From Lamellibrachia satsuma (taxonomy: Eukaryota > Annelida > Polychaeta > Sabellida > Siboglinidae): a stretch of DNA of 64,000 nucleotides. Every line of letters begins with the position of its first letter. Position 1 is the stretch's first letter. This document shows, piece after piece, positions 32,001-45,600 of the stretch. Both the position numbers and the translations under genes were made by a program. Below the pieces are notes generated by a model. That model did no database searches. It saw nothing but the letters and a program-made list of their open reading frames with translations, and was not told the DNA's origin. Location of the stretch: positions 4,482,001 through 4,546,000 of the forward strand of contig BSQZ01000030.1 of assembly GCA_033239005.1 (NCBI GenBank), written 5' to 3'.

Positions 32001-35000
32001 AAAAGGCCGAAAAGCCCCCCAAATCAAATGGTCCCAAACGGCCAAAAAGACCCCCCAGGTCAAAAGTTCCCAAAAGGCCAAAAAGCCCCCCAAGTCCAAA
32101 GGCCCCAAAAGGCCAAAAAGCCCCCCAAGTACAAAGGTACCAAAAGGCCAAAAAGCCCCCCAAGCCAAAGGCCCCAAAAGGCCAAAAAGCCCCCCAAGTA
32201 CAAAGGTCCCAAACGGCCAAAAAGCCCCCCAAGTCCAAAGCCCCCAAAAGGCCAAAAAGCCCCCCAAGTACAAAGCCCCCAAAAGGCCAATAAGCCCCCA
32301 AGTCCAAAGGCCCCAAAAGGCCAAAAAGCCCCCCAAGTCCAAAGGCCCCAAAAGGCCAAAAAGCCCCCCAAGTCCAAAGGTCCCAAAAGGCCAAAAAGCC
32401 CCCCAAATCAAAAGGCCCCAAACGGCCAAAAAGCCCCCCCCCAAAAAGCCCCCAAAAGGCCAAAAAGCCCCCCAAGTCCAAAGCCCCCAAAAGGCCAATA
32501 AGCCCCCAAGTCCAAAGGCCACAAAAGGCCAAAAAGCCCCCCAGGTCGAAAGGCCCCAAAAGGCCAAAAAGCCCCCCAAGTCCAAAGGTCCCAAAAGGCC
32601 AAAAAGCCCCCCAAGTCCAAAGGCCCCAAAAGGCCAAAAAGCCCCCCAGGTCGAAAGGCCCCAAAAGGCCAAAAAGCCCCCCAAGTCCAAAGGTCCCAAA
32701 AGGCCAATAAGCCCCCCTAGTCCAAAAGCCCCAAAAGGCCAATAAGCCCCCAAGTCCAAAGGCCACAAAAGGCCAAAAAGCCCCCCAGGTCGAAAGGCCC
32801 CAAAAGGCCAAAAAGCCCCCCAAGACCAAAGGTCCCAAAAGGCCAATAAGCCCCCCTAGTCCAAAAGCTCCAAAAGGCCAAAAAGCCCCCAGGTCGAAAG
32901 GCCCCAAAAGGCTAAAAAGCCCCTCAAGTTCAAAGGTCCCAAAAGGCCGAAAAGCCCCACAAATCAAAAGGTCCCAAACGGCCAAAAAGCCAACCCAAGT
33001 CCAAAGGCCCGAAAAGGCCAAAAAACTCCCCAAGTACAAAGGTCCCAAAAGGCCAATAAGCCCCCAAGTCTAAAGGCCACAAAAGGCCAAAAAGCCCCCC
33101 AGGTCGAAAGGCCCCAAAAGGCCAAAAAGCCCCCCAAGTCCAAAGCCCCCAAAAGGCCAAAAAGCCCCCCAAATCAAAAGGTCCCAAACGGCCAAAAAGC
33201 CCCCCAAGTCCAAAGGCCCCAAAAGGCCAAAAAGCCCCCCAAGTCCAAAGCCCCCAAAAGGCCAAAAAGCCCCCCAAGTCCAAAGGCCCCAAAAGGCCAA
33301 AAAGCCCCCCAAGTACAAAGGCCCCAAAAGGCCAAAAAGCCCCCCAAGTCCAAAGGCCCCAAAAGGCCAAAAAGCCCCCCAAGTCCAAAGGCCCCAAAAG
33401 GCCAAAAAGCCCCCCAAGTCCAAAGGCCCCAAAAGGCCAAAAAGCCCCCCAAGTCCAAAGGCCCCAAAAGGCCAAAAAGCCCCCCAAGTCCAAAGGCCCC
33501 AAAAGGCCAAAAAGCCCCCCAGTCCAAAGGCCCCAAAAGGCCAAAAAGCCCCCCCAGGTCCAAAGGCCCCAAAAGGCCAAAAACCCCCCCAAGTCCAAAG
33601 GCCCCAAAAGGCCAAAAAGCCCCCCAAGTCCAAAGGCCCCAAAAGGCCAAAAAGCCCCCCAAGTCCAAAGGCCCCAAAAGGCCAAAAAGCCCCCCAGGTC
33701 CAAAGGCCCCAAAAGGCCAAAAAGCCCCCCAAGTCCAAAGGTCCCAAAAGGCCAAAAAGCCCCCCAAGTCCAAAGGTCCCAAAAGGCCAAAAAGCCCCCC
33801 AAATCCAAAGGCCCCAAAAGGCCAAAAAGCCCCCCAAATCCAAAGGCCCCAAAAGGCCAAAAAGCCCCCCAAGTCCAAAGGCCCCAAAAGGCCAAAAAGC
33901 CCCCCAAGTCCAAAGGCCCCAAAAGGCCAAAAAGCCCCCCAAGTCCAAAGGCCCCAAAAGGCCAAAAAGCCCCCCAAGTCCAAAGGCCCCAAAAGGCCAA
34001 AAAGCCCCCCAAATCCAAAGGCCCCAAAAGGCCAAAAAGCCCCCCAAGTCCAAAGATCCCAAAAGGCCAAAAAGCCCCCCAAGTCCAAAGGCCCCAAAAG
34101 GCCAAAAAGCCCCCCAAGTCCAAAGGCCCCAAAAGGCCAAAAAGCCCCACAAGTCCAAAGGCCCCAAAAGGCCAAAAAGCCCCCCAAGTCCAAAGGCCCC
34201 AAAAGGCCAAAAAGCCCCCCAAATCAAAAGGCCCCAGGTCCAAAGGCCCCAAAAGGCCAAAAAGCCCCCCAAGTCCAAAGGTCCCAAAAGGCCAAAAAGC
34301 CCCCCAAGTCCAAAGGCCCCCAAAAGGCCAAAAAGCCCCCCAAATCCAAAGGCCCCAAAAGGCCAAAAAGCCCCCCCAAGTCCAAAGGTCCCAAAAGGCC
34401 AAAAGCCCCCAAGTCCAAAGTCCCAAAAGGCCAAAAGCCCCCAATTCCAAAGGCCCCCCCACAAATCCAAAGGCCCCAAAAGGCCAAAAAGCCCCACAAG
34501 TCCAAAGGCCCGAAAAGGCCAAAAGCCCCCAATTCCAAAGGCCCCAAATGGCCAAAAAGCCCCCAAGTCCAAAGGCCTGAAAAGGCCAAAAAGCCCCCAA
34601 GCCAAAGGCCCCAAAAGGCCAAAAAGCCCCCAAGTACAAAGGCCCCAAAAGGCCAATAAGCCCCCAAGACCAAAGGCCACAAAAGGCCAAAAAGCCCTCC
34701 TGGTCGAAAGGCCCCAAAAGGCCAAAAAGCCCCACAAGTCCAAAGGCCCCAAAAGGCCAAAAAGCCCCCCAAGTCCAAAGCCCCCAAAAGGCCAAAAAGC
34801 CCCCCAAGTCCAAAGGCCCCAAAAGGCCAAAAAGCCCCCCAAGTCCAAAGGCCCCAAAAGGCCAAAAAGCCCCCCAAGGTCAAAAGTTCCCAAAAGGCCA
34901 AAAAGCCCCCAAGTCCAAAGGCCCCAAAAGGCCAAAAGCCCCCAAGTACAAAGGTACCAAAAGGCCAAAAAGCCCCCAAGCCAAAGGCCCCAAAAGGCCA

Positions 35001-36600
35001 AAAGCCCCCAAGTCCAAAGGTCCCAAAAGGCCAAAAAGCCCCCCAAGTCCAAAGCCCCCAACAGGCCAAAAAGCCCCCCAAGTCCAAAAGCCCCAAAAAG
35101 GCCAAAAAGCCCCCAAGTCCAAAGGCCCCAAAAGGCCAAAAAGCCCCTCAAGTCCAAAGGTCCCAAAAGGCCAAAAAGCCCCCCCAAGTCCAAAGGTCCC
35201 AAAAGGCCGAAAAGCCCCCCAAATCAAAAGTTCCCAAAAGGCCAAAAAGCCCCCCAGGCCAAAGGCCCCAAAATGCCAAGAAGCCAACCCAAGTCCAAAG
35301 GCCCGAAAAGGCCAAAAAACTCCCCAAGTACAAAGGTCCCAAAAGGCCAATAAGCCCCCAAGTCCAAAGGCCCCAAAAGGCCAAAAAGCCCCCCAGGTCG
35401 AAAGGCCCCAAAAGGCCAAAAAGCCCCCAAGTTCAAAGGTCCCAAAAGGCCGAAAAGCCCCCCAAATCAAAGGCCCCAAACGGCCAAAAAGCCCCCAAAT
35501 CCAAAGCCCCAAAAGGCCAAAAGCCCCCAAGTCCAAAGCCCCAAAAGGCCAATAAGCCCCCAAGTCCAAAGGCCCCAAAAGGCCAAAAAGCCCTCAGGTC
35601 GAAAGGCCCCAAAAGGCCAAAAAGCCCTCAAGTTCAAAGGTCCCAAAAGGCCGAAAAGCCCCACAAATCGAAAGGTCCCAAACGGCCAAAAAGCCAACCC
35701 AAGTCCAAAGGCCCGAAAAGGCCAAAAACTCCCCAAGTACAAAGGTCCCAAAAGGCCAATAAGCCCCCAAGTCCAAAGGCCACAAAAGGCCAAAAAGCCC
35801 CCAGGTCGAAAGGCCCCAAAAGGCCAAAAGCCCCCAAGACCAAAGGTCCCAAAAGGCCGAAAAAGCCCCCAGGTCCAAAGGTCCCAAAAGGCCAAAAAAG
35901 CCCCCAAGTCCAAAGGCCCCAAAAGGCCAAAAAGCCCCCCAAGTACAAAGGCCCCAAAAGGCCAAAAGCCCCCAAGTCCAAAGGCCCCAAAAGGCCAAAA
36001 AGCCCCCCAGGTCCAAAGCCCCCAAAAGCCCCCCAAGCCAAAGGCCCCAAAAGGCCAAAAAGCCCCCCAAGTACAAAAGCCCCAAAAGGCCAAAAAGCCC
36101 CCCAACACTAAAGCCCCCAAAAGGCCAAAAAGCCCCCCAAGTCCAAAGCCCCCAAAAGGCCAATAAGCCCCCAAGTCCAAAGGCCCCAAAAGGCCAAAAA
36201 GCCCCCCAAGTCCAAAGGCCCCAAAAGGCCAAAAAGCCCCCCAAGTCCAAAGGCCCCAAAAGGCCAAAAAGCCCCCCAAGTCCAAAGGCCCCAAAAGGCC
36301 AAAAAGCCCCCCAAGTCCAAAGCCCCCAAAAGGCCAAAAAGCCCCCCAAGTCCAAAGGCCCCAAAAGGCCAAAAAGCCCCCCAGGTCAAAAGGTCCCAAA
36401 AGGCCAAAAAGCCCCCCAAGTACAAAGGTCCCAAAAGGCCAAAAAGCCCCCAAGTCCAAAGGCCCCAAAAGGCCAAAAAGCCCCCAGGTCGAAAGGCCCC
36501 AAAAGGCCAAAAAGCCCCCCAAGTCAAAAGGCCCCAAAAGGCCAAAAAGCCCCCAAATCAAAAGGTCCCAAACGGCCAAAAAGCCCCCCAGGTCCAAAGG
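29075..36600. repeat. Giant satellite, domain 1 (35-bp units, six-C type)
   Basis: The consensus unit is CCAAAAAGCCCCCCAAGT then CCAAAGGCCCCAAAAGG. The two halves are alike, so the 35-mer is itself a diverged dimer of about 17.5 bases. 33.2-34.2 kb is almost perfectly homogeneous; flanking parts have patchy variants (GGTCGAAAGG, AAATCAAAAGGTCCCAAACGG, CAATAAGCC) arranged in repeated longer blocks, i.e. higher-order structure. The + strand has about one T per unit, so stops are nearly absent in all frames; long Lys/Pro and Phe/Trp/Gly open frames are not genes. Confidence 0.97.
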
Positions 36601-39600
36601 CCCCAAAATGCCAAAAAGCCCCCCCAAGTCCAAAGGCCCCAAAAGGCCAAAAAGCCCCCAAGTCCAAAGGCCCGAAAAGGCCAAAAGCCCCCATTGCCAA
36701 CGCCCCCAAAAGGCCAAAAAGCCCCCAAGTCCAAAGGCCCCAAAAGGCCAAAAAGCCCCCAAGTCCAAAGCCCCCAAAAGGCCAAAAAGCCCCCAAGTCC
36801 AAAGGCCACAAAAGGCCAAAAAGCCCCCAGGTCCAAAGGCCCCAAAAGGCCAAAAAGCCCCCAAGTCCAAAGGTCCCAAAAGGCCAAAAGCCCCCAAATC
36901 AAAGGTCCCAAAAGGCCAAAAGCCCCCAAGGTCCAAAGGCCCCAAAAGGCCAAAAGCCCCCCAAGTCCAAAGGCCCCAAAAGGCCAAAAAGCCCCCCAAG
37001 TCCAAAGGCCCCAAAAGGCCAAAAAGCCCCCCAAGTCCAAAGGCCCAAAAAGGCCAAAAAGCCCCCCAAGTCCAAAGCCCCAAAAGGCCAAAAAGCCCCC
37101 CAAGTCCAAAGGCCCCAAAAGGCCAAAAAGCCCCCCAAGTCCAAAGGCCCCAAAAGGCCAAAAAGCCCCCAAGTCCAAAGGCCCCAAAAGGCCAAAAAGC
37201 CCCCCAAGTCCAAAGGCCCCAAAAGGCCAAAAAGCCCCCCAAGTACAAAGGCCCCAAAAGGCCAAAAAGCCCCCCAAGTCCAAAGGCCACAAAAGGCCAA
37301 AAAGCCCCCCAAATCCAAAGGCCCCAAAAGGCCAAAAAGCCCCCAAGTCCAAAGGCCCCAAAAGGCCAAAAAGCCCCCCAAGTCCAAAGGCCCCAAAAGG
37401 CCAAAAAGCCCCCAAGTCCAAAGGTCCCAAAAGGCCAAAAAGCCCCCAAGTCCAAAGGCCCCAAAAGGCCAAAAAGCCCCCCAAGTCCAAAGGTCCCAAA
37501 AGGCCAAAAAGGCCCCCAAGTCCAAAGGCCCCAAAAGGCCAAAAAGGCCCCAAAAGGCCAAAAAGCCCCCCAAGTCCAAAGGCCCCAAAAGGCCAAAAAG
37601 CCCCCCAATTTCAAAGGGCCCAAAACGGCCCAAAAGCCCACCAACTTTCAATGGCCCAAAATGCCAAAAAGCCCCCCAAGTCCAAAGGCCCCAAAAGGCC
37701 AAAAAGCCCCCAAGTCCAAAGGCCCCCAAAAGGCCAAAAAGCCCCCAAGTCCAAAGGCCCCAAAAGGCCAAAAAGCCCCCAAGTCCAAAGCCCCAAAAGG
37801 CCAAAAGCCCCCAAGTCCAAAGGCCCCAAAAGGCCAAAAAGCCCCCAAGTCCAAAGGCCCCAAAAGGCCAAAAAGCCCCCCAAGTCCAAAGGCCCCAAAA
37901 GGCCAAAAAGCCCCCCAAGTCCAAAGGCCCCAAAAGGCCAAAAAGCCCCCCAAGTCCAAAGCCCCCAAAAGGCCAAAAAGCCCCCCAAGTCCAAAGGCCC
38001 CAAAAGGCCAAAAAGCCCCCCAAGTCCAAAGGCCCCAAAAGGCCAAAAAGCCCCCAAGTCCAAAAGCCCAAAAGGCCAAAAAGCCCCCAAGTCCAAAGGC
38101 CCCAAAAGGCCAAAAGCCCCCAAGTCCAAAGGTCCCAAAGGCCAAAAAGCCCCCAAGTCCAAAGGCCCCAAAAGGCCAAAAAGCCCCCAAGTCCAAAGCC
38201 CAAAAGGCCAAAAAGCCCCCAAGTCAAAGGCCCCAAAAGGCCAAAAAGCCCCCAGGTCAAAGGCCCCAAAAGGCCAAAAAGCCCCCAAGTCCAAAGGCCC
38301 CAAAAGGCCAAAAAGCCCCCAAGTCAAAAGGCCCCAAAAGGCCAAAAGCCCCCAAGTCCAAAGGCCCCAAAAGGCCAAAAAGCCCCCAAGTCCAAAGGCC
38401 CCAAAAGGCCAAAAGCCCCCAAGTCCAAAGGCCCCAAAAGGCCAAAAAGCCCCCAAGTCCAAAGGCCCCAAAAGGCCAAAAAGCCCCCAAGTCCAAAGGC
38501 CCAAAAGGCCAAAAAGCCCCCAAGTCCAAAGGCCCCAAAAGGCCAAAAGCCCCCAAGTCCAAAGGCCCGAAAAGGCCAAAAAGCCCCCAAGTCCAAAGGC
38601 CCCAAAAGGCCAAAAAGCCCCCAAGTCCAAAGGCCCCAAAAGGCCAAAAGCCCCCAAGTCCAAAGGCCCCAAAAGGCCAAAAAGCCCCCAAGTCCAAAGC
38701 CCCAAAAGGCCAAAAAGCCCCCAAGTCCAAAGGCCCCAAAAGGCCAAAAGCCCCCAAGTCCAAAGCCCCAAAAGGCCAAAAGCCCCCAAATCCAAAGGCC
38801 CCAAAAGGCCAAAAAGCCCCCAAGTCCAAAGGCCCCAAAAGGCCAAAAGCCCCCAAGTCCAAAGGCCCCAAAAGGCCAAAAAGCCCCCAAGTCAAAGGCC
38901 CCAAAAGGCCAAAAAGCCCCCAAGTCCAAAGGCCCCAAAAGGCCAAAAGCCCCCAAGTCCAAAGTCCCAAAAGGCCAAAAAGCCCCCAAGTCCAAAGGCC
39001 CCAAAAGGCCAAAAAGCCCCCAAGTCCAAAGGCCCCAAAAGGCCAAAAAGCCCCCAAATCCAAAGGCCCCAAAAGGCCAAAAGCCCCCAAGTCCAAAGGC
39101 CCAAAAAGGCCAAAAAGCCCCCAAGTCCAAAGGCCCCAAAAGGCCAAAAAGCCCCCCAGGTCCAAAGGCCCCAAAAGGCCAAAAGCCCCCAAGTCCAAAA
39201 GCCCCCAAAAGGCCAAAAGCCCCCAAGTCCAAAGGCCCCAAAAGGCCAAAAAGCCCCCAAATCCAAAGGTCCCAAAGGCCAAAAGCCCCCAAGTCCAAAG
39301 TCCCCAAAAGGCCAAAAGCCCCCAAGTCCAAAGGCCCCAAAAGGCCAAAAAGCCCCCAAATCCAAAGGCCCCAAAAGGCCAAAAAGCCCCCAAGTCCAAA
39401 GCACCCAAAAGGCCCAAAAGCCCCCCAAGTCCAAAGCACCCAAAAGGCCCAAAAGCCCCCCAAGTCCAAAGCACCCAAAAGGCCCAAAAGCCCCCCAAGT
39501 CCAAAGCACCCAAAAGGCCCAAAAGCCCCCCAAGTCCAAAGCCCCCAAAAGGCCAAAAAGCCCCCCAAGTAAAAAGCCCCCAAAAGGCCCAAAAGCCCCC

Positions 39601-42600
39601 AAGTCCAAAGCACACAAAAGGCCCAAAAGACCCCAAGTCCAAAGCACCCAAAAGGCCAAAAAGCCCCCCAAGTCCAAAGCCCCCAAAAGGCCAAAAAGCC
39701 CCCCAAGTCCAAAGGCCCCCAAAAGGCCAAAAAGCCCCCCAAGTCCAAAGGCCCCAAAAGGCCAAAAAGCCCCCAAGTCCAAAAAGCCCCAAAAGGCCAA
39801 AAAGCCCCCAAGTCCAAAGGCCCCAAAAGGCCAAAAAGCCCCCAAGTCCAAAGGCCCCAAAAGGCCAAAAGCCCCCAAGTCCAAAAGCCCCAAAAGGCCA
39901 AAAAGCCCCCAAGTCAAAGGCCCCAAAAGGCCAAAAGCCCCCAAGTCCAAAGGCCCCAAAAGGCCAAAAAGCCCCCAAGTCCAAAGGCCCCAAAAGGCCA
40001 AAAGCCCCCAAGTCCAAAGGCCCCAAAAGGCCAAAAAGCCCCCAAGTCAAAGGCCCCAAAAGGCCAAAAGCCCCCAAGTCCAAAGGCCCCAAAAGGCCAA
40101 AAAGCCCCCAAGTCCAAAGGCCCCAAAAGGCCAAAAGCCCCCAAGTCCAAAGGCCCCAAAAGGCCAAAAAGCCCCCAAGTCCAAAGGCCCCAAAAGGCCA
40201 AAAAAGCCCCAAGTCAAAGGTCCCAAAAGGCCAAAAGCCCCAAGTCCAAAGGCCCCAAAGGCCAAAAGCCCCCAAGTCCAAAGGCCCCAAAAGGCCAAAA
40301 GCCCCCAAGTCCAAAGGCCCCAAAAGGCCAAAAAGCCCCCAAGTCAAAGCCCCAAAAGGCCAAAAAGCCCCCAAGTCAAAGGCCCCAAAAGGCCAAAAGC
40401 CCCCAAGTCCAAAAAGGCCCCAAAAGGCCAAAAAGCCCCCAAGTCCAAAGGTCCCAAAAGGCCAAAAAGCCCCCAAGTCCAAAGGTCCCAAAAGGCCGAA
40501 AAGCCCCCAAGTCCAAAGGCCCCAAAAGGCCAAAAGCCCCCAAGTCCAAAGCCCCAAAAGGCCAAAAGCCCCCAAGTCCAAAAGTCCCAAAAGGCCAAAA
40601 AGCCCCCAAGTCAAAAAAAGGCCCAAAAAGGCCAAAAAAGCCCCCAAGTAGCCAAAAGGCCCCAAAAGGCCAAAAGCCCCCAAGTCCAAAGGTCCCAAAA
40701 GGCCAAAAGCCCCCAAGTCAAAGGCCCCAAAAGGCCAAAAAGCCCCCAAGTCCAAAGGCCCCAAAAGGCCAAAAAGCCCCCAAGTACAAAGGTCCCAAAA
40801 GGCCAAAAGCCCCCAAGTCAAAGGCCCCAAAAGGCCAAAAAGCCCCCAAGTCAAAGGCCCCAAAAGGCCAAAAGCCCCCAAGTCCAAAAGGCCCCAAAGG
40901 CCAAAAAGCCCCCAAGTCCAAAGGCCCCAAAAGGCCAAAAGCCCCCAAGTCCAAAGCCCCAAAAGGCCAAAAGCCCCCAAGTCAAAGGTCCCAAAAGGCC
41001 AAAAGCCCCCAAGTCCAAAGGCCCCAAAAGGCCAAAAAGCCCCCAGGTCCAAAGGCCCCAAAAGGCCAAAAAGCCCCCAAGTCCAAAGGCCCCAAAAGGC
41101 CAAAAAGCCCCCAAGTCCAAAGGCCCCAAAAGGCCAAAAAGCCCCCAAGTCCAAAGGCCCCAAAAGGCCAAAAGCCCCCAAGTCCAAAGCCCCAAAAGGC
41201 CAAAAAGCCCCCAAGTCCAAAGGCCCCAAAAGGCCAAAAGCCCCCAGGTCAAAGGCCCCAAAAGGCCAAAAGCCCCCAAGTCCAAAGGCCCCAAAAGGCC
41301 GAAAAGCCCCCCAAGGCCAAAGGCCCCAAAAGGCCAAAAAGCCCCCCAAGTCCAAAGGCCCCAAAAGGCCAAAAAGCCCCCCAAGTCCAAAGGCCCCAAA
41401 AGGCCAAAAGCCCCCAAGTCCAAAGCCCCAAAAGGCCAAAAGCCCCCAAGTCCAAAGGCCCCAAAAGGCCAAAGCCCCCAAGTCAAAGGCCCCAAAAGGC
41501 CAAAAAGCCCCCAAGTCCAAAGGCCCCAAAAGGCCAAAAAGCCCCCCAAGTCCAAAGGCCCCAAAAAGGCCAAAAGCCCCCCAGGTCCAAAGGCCCCAAA
41601 AGGCCAAAAAGCCCCAAGTCAAAGGCCCCAAAAGGCCAAAAAGCCCCCAAGTCAAAAGCCCCAAAAGGCCAAAAAGCCCCCAAGTCCAAAGGCCCCAAAA
41701 GGCCAAAACCCCCCAAGTCAAAGGCCCCAAAAGGCCAAAAAGCCCCCAAGTCCAAAGGCCCCAAAAGGCCAAAAAGCCCCCAAGTCCAAAGGTCCCAAAA
41801 GGCCAAAAAGCCCCCAAATCAGAAAGCCCCAAAAGGCCAAAAGCCCCCAAGTCCAAAGGCCCCAAAAGGCCAAAAGCCCCCAAGTCCAAAGGCCCCAAAG
41901 GCCAAAAAGCCCCCAAGTCAAAGGCCCCAAAAGGCCAAAAGCCCCCAAGTCCAAAGGTCCCAAAAGGCCAAAAGCCCCAAATCAAAGGCCCCAAAAGGCC
42001 AAAAGCCCCCAAGTCCAAAGGCCCCAAAAGGCCAAAAAGCCCCCAAGTCAAAAGGCCCCAAAAGGCCAAAAGCCCCCAAGTCCAAAGGCCCCAAAAGGCC
42101 AAAAAGCCCCCAAGTCAAAGGCCCCAAAAGGCCAAAAAAGCCCCCAAGTCAAAGGCCCAAAAGGCCAAAAAGCCCCCAGGTCAAAGCCCCAAAAGGCCAA
42201 AAAGCCCCCAAGTCCAAAGGCCCCAAAAAGGCCAAAAAGCCCCCAAGTCAAAGGCCCCAAAAGGCCAAAAGCCCCCAAGTCCAAAGGCCCCAAAAGGCCA
42301 AAAGCCCCCAAGTCCAAAGGCCCCAAAAAGGCCAAAAAGCCCCCAAGTCCAAAGGCCCCAAAAGGCCAAAAAGCTCCCCAAGTCAAAGGCCCCAAAAGGC
42401 CAAAAAGCCCCCAAGTCCAAAGGCCCCAAAAGGCCAAAAGCCCCCAAGTCCAAAGCCCCAAAAGGCCAAAAGCCCCCAAGTCCAAAGGCCAAAAGGCCAA
42501 AAGCCCCCAGGTCAAAGGTCCCAAAAGGCCAAAAGCCCCCAAGTCCAAAGGCCCCAAAAGGCCAAAAAGCCCCCAAGTCAAAGGCCCCAAAAGGCCAAAA

Positions 42601-45600
42601 GCCCCCAAGTCCAAAGGCCCCAAAAGGCCAAAAAGCCCCCAAGTCCAAAGGTCCCAAAAGGCCAAAAGCCCCCAAGTCCAAAGGCCCCAAAAGGCCAAAA
42701 AGCCCCCAAGTCAAAAGGCCCCAAAAGGCCAAAAGCCCCCAAGTCCAAGGCCCCAAAAAGGCCAAAAAGCCCCCAAGTCCAAAGGCCCCAAAAGGCCAAA
42801 AGCCCCCAAGTCCAAAGGTCCCAAAAGGCCAAAAGCCCCCAGGTCCAAAGGCCCCAAAAGGCCAAAAGCCCCCAAGTCCAAAGGCCCCAAAAGGCCAAAA
42901 GCCCCCAAGTCCAAAGGCCCCAAAAGGCCAAAAGCCCCCAAGTCCAAAGGCCCCAAAAGGCCAAAAAGCCCCCAAGTCCAAAGGCCCCAAAAGGCCAAAA
43001 AGCCCCCAAGTCCAAAGGCCCCAAAGGCCAAAAAGCCCCCAAGTCCAAAGGCCCCAAAAGGCCAAAAGCCCCCAAGTCCAAAGGTCCCAAAAGGCCAAAA
43101 AGCCCCCAAGTCCAAAGGCCCCAAAGGCCAAAAAGCCCCCAAGTCCAAAGGCCCCAAAAGGCCAAAAGCCCCCAAGTCCAAAGGCCCAAAGGCCAAAAGC
43201 CCCCAAGTCCAAAGGTCCCAAAAGGCCAAAAAGCCCCCAAGTCCAAAAGGCCCCAAAGGCCAAAAAGCCCCCAAGTCCAAAGCCCCCAAAAGGCCAAAAA
43301 GCCCCCAAGTCCAAAGCCCCCAAAAGCCCAAAAAGCCCCCAAGTGAAAAGACCCAATGGCCCAAAAGCCCCCCAAGTCCAAAGCCCCAAAAGGCCAAAAG
43401 CCCCCAAGTCCAAAGGCCCCAAAAGGCCAAAAAGCCCCCAAGTCCAAAGGCCCCAAAAGGCCAAAAAGCCCCCAAGTTCAAAGGTCCCAAAAAGGCCAAA
43501 AAGCCCCCAAGTCCAAAAGGCCCCAAAAGGCCAAAAGCCCCCAAGTCCAAAGGCCCCAAAAGGCCAAAAAGCCCCCAAGTCCAAAGGCCCCAAAAGGCCA
43601 AAAGCCCCCAAGTCCAAAGGCCCCAAAAGGCCCAAAAGCCCCCAAGTCCAAAGGTCCCAAAAGGCCAAAAGCCCCCAAGTCCAAAGGCCCCAAAAGGCCA
43701 AAAAGCCCCCAAGTCCAAAGCCCCCAAAAGGCCCAAAAAGCCCCCAAGTCCAAAGAACCCAAAAGGCCAAAAAGCCCCCAAGTCCAAAGGCCCAAAAGGC
43801 CAAAAAGCCCCCAAGTCCAAAGCCCCCAAAAGGCCAAAAAGCCCCCAAGTCCAAAGGCCCCAAAAGGCCAAAAAGCTCCCCAGGTCAAGAAAGCCCCAAA
43901 AGGCCAAAAGCCCCCAAGTCCAAAGGCCCCAAAAGGCCAAAAAGCCCCCAAGTCCAAAAGGCCCCAAAAGGCCAAAAGCCCCCAAGTCCAAAGGCCCCAA
44001 AAGGCCAAAAAGCCCCCAAGTCCAAAGGCCCCAAAAGGCCAAAAAGCCCCCAAGTCCAAAGGTCCCAAAAGGCCAAAAGCCCCCAAGTCCAAAGGCCCCA
44101 AAAGGCCAAAAGCCCCCAGGTCGAAAGGCCCCAAAAGGCCAAAAGCCCCCAAGTCAAAGGCCCCAAAAGGCCAAAAAGCCCCCAAGTCCAAAGGCCCCAA
44201 AAGGCCAAAAAGCCCCCAAGTCCAAAGGCCCCAAAAGGCCAAAAAGCCCCCAAGTCCAAAGCCCCAAAAGGCCAAAAAGCCCCCAAGTCCAAAGGTCCCA
44301 AAAGGCAAAAAAAGCCCCCAGGTCGAAAGGCCCCAAAAGGCCAAAAGCCCCCCAAGTCCAAAGGCCCCAAAAGGCCAAAAGCCCCCAAGTCCAAAGGCCC
44401 CAAAAGGCCAAAAAGCCCCCAAGTCCAAAGGCCCCAAAAGGCCAAAAAGCCCCCAAGTCCAAAGGCCCCAAAGGCCAAAAAGCCCCCAAGTCCAAAGGCC
44501 CCCCCAAAAGGCCAAAAAGCCCCCAAGTCCAAAGGCCCCAAAAGGCCAAAAAGCCCCCAAGTCCAAAGGCCCCAAAAGGCCAAAAGCCCCCAAGTCCAAA
44601 GGCCCCAAAAGGCCAAAAAGCCCCCAAGTCCAAAGGCCCCAAAAGGCCAAAAAGCCCCCAAGTCACAAAGGTCCCAAAAGGCCAAAAAGCCCCCAAGTCC
44701 AAAGCCCCAAAAGGCCAAAAAGCCCCCAAGTCCAAAGCCCCCAAAAGGCCAAAAAGCCCCCAAGTCCAAAGGCCCCAAAAGGCCAAAAAGCCCCCAAGTC
44801 CAAAGGCCCCAAAAGGCCAAAAAGCCCCCCAAGTCCAAAGCCCCCAAAAGGCCAAAAGCCCCCAAGTCAAAAGCCCCAAAAGGCCAAAAGCCCCCAAGTC
44901 CAAAGGCCCCAAAAAGGCCAAAAAAGCCCCCAAGTCCAAAGGCCCCAAAAGGCCAAAAGCCCCCAAGTCCAAAGGCCCCAAAAGGCCAAAAGCCCCCAAG
45001 TCCAAAGGTCCCAAAAGGCCAAAAGCCCCCAAGTCCAAAGGCCCCAAAAGGCCAAAAGCCCCCAAGTCCAAAGGCCCCAAAAGGCCAAAAGCCCCCAAGT
45101 CCAAAGGCCCCAAAAGGCCAAAAAGCCCCCAAGTCCAAAGGCCCCAAAAGGCCAAAAAGCCCCCAAGTCAAAGGTCCCAAAAGGCCAAAAGCCCCCAATC
45201 CAAAGGCCCCAAAAGGCCAAAAAGCCCCCAAGTCAAAGGTCCCAAAAGGCCAAAAAGCCCCCAAGTCCAAAGGTCCCAAAAGGCCAAAAGCCCCCAAGTC
45301 CAAAGGCCCCAAAAGGCCAAAAGCCCCCAAGTCCAAAGCCCCAAAAGGCCAAAAAGCCCCCAAGTCCAAAGGTCCCAAAGGCCAAAAAGCCCCCAGGTCC
45401 AAAGGTCCCAAAAGGCCAAAAAGCCCCCAAGTCCAAAGGCCCGAAAAGGCCAAAAAGCCCCCAAGTCCAAAGCCCCAAAAGGCCAATAAGCCCCCAAGTC
45501 CAAAGGCCCCAAAAGGCCAAAAAGCCCCCAGGTCGAAAGGCCCCAAAAGGCCAAAAAAGCCCCCAAGTCCAAAGGTCCCAAAGGCCAAAAGCCCCCAAGT

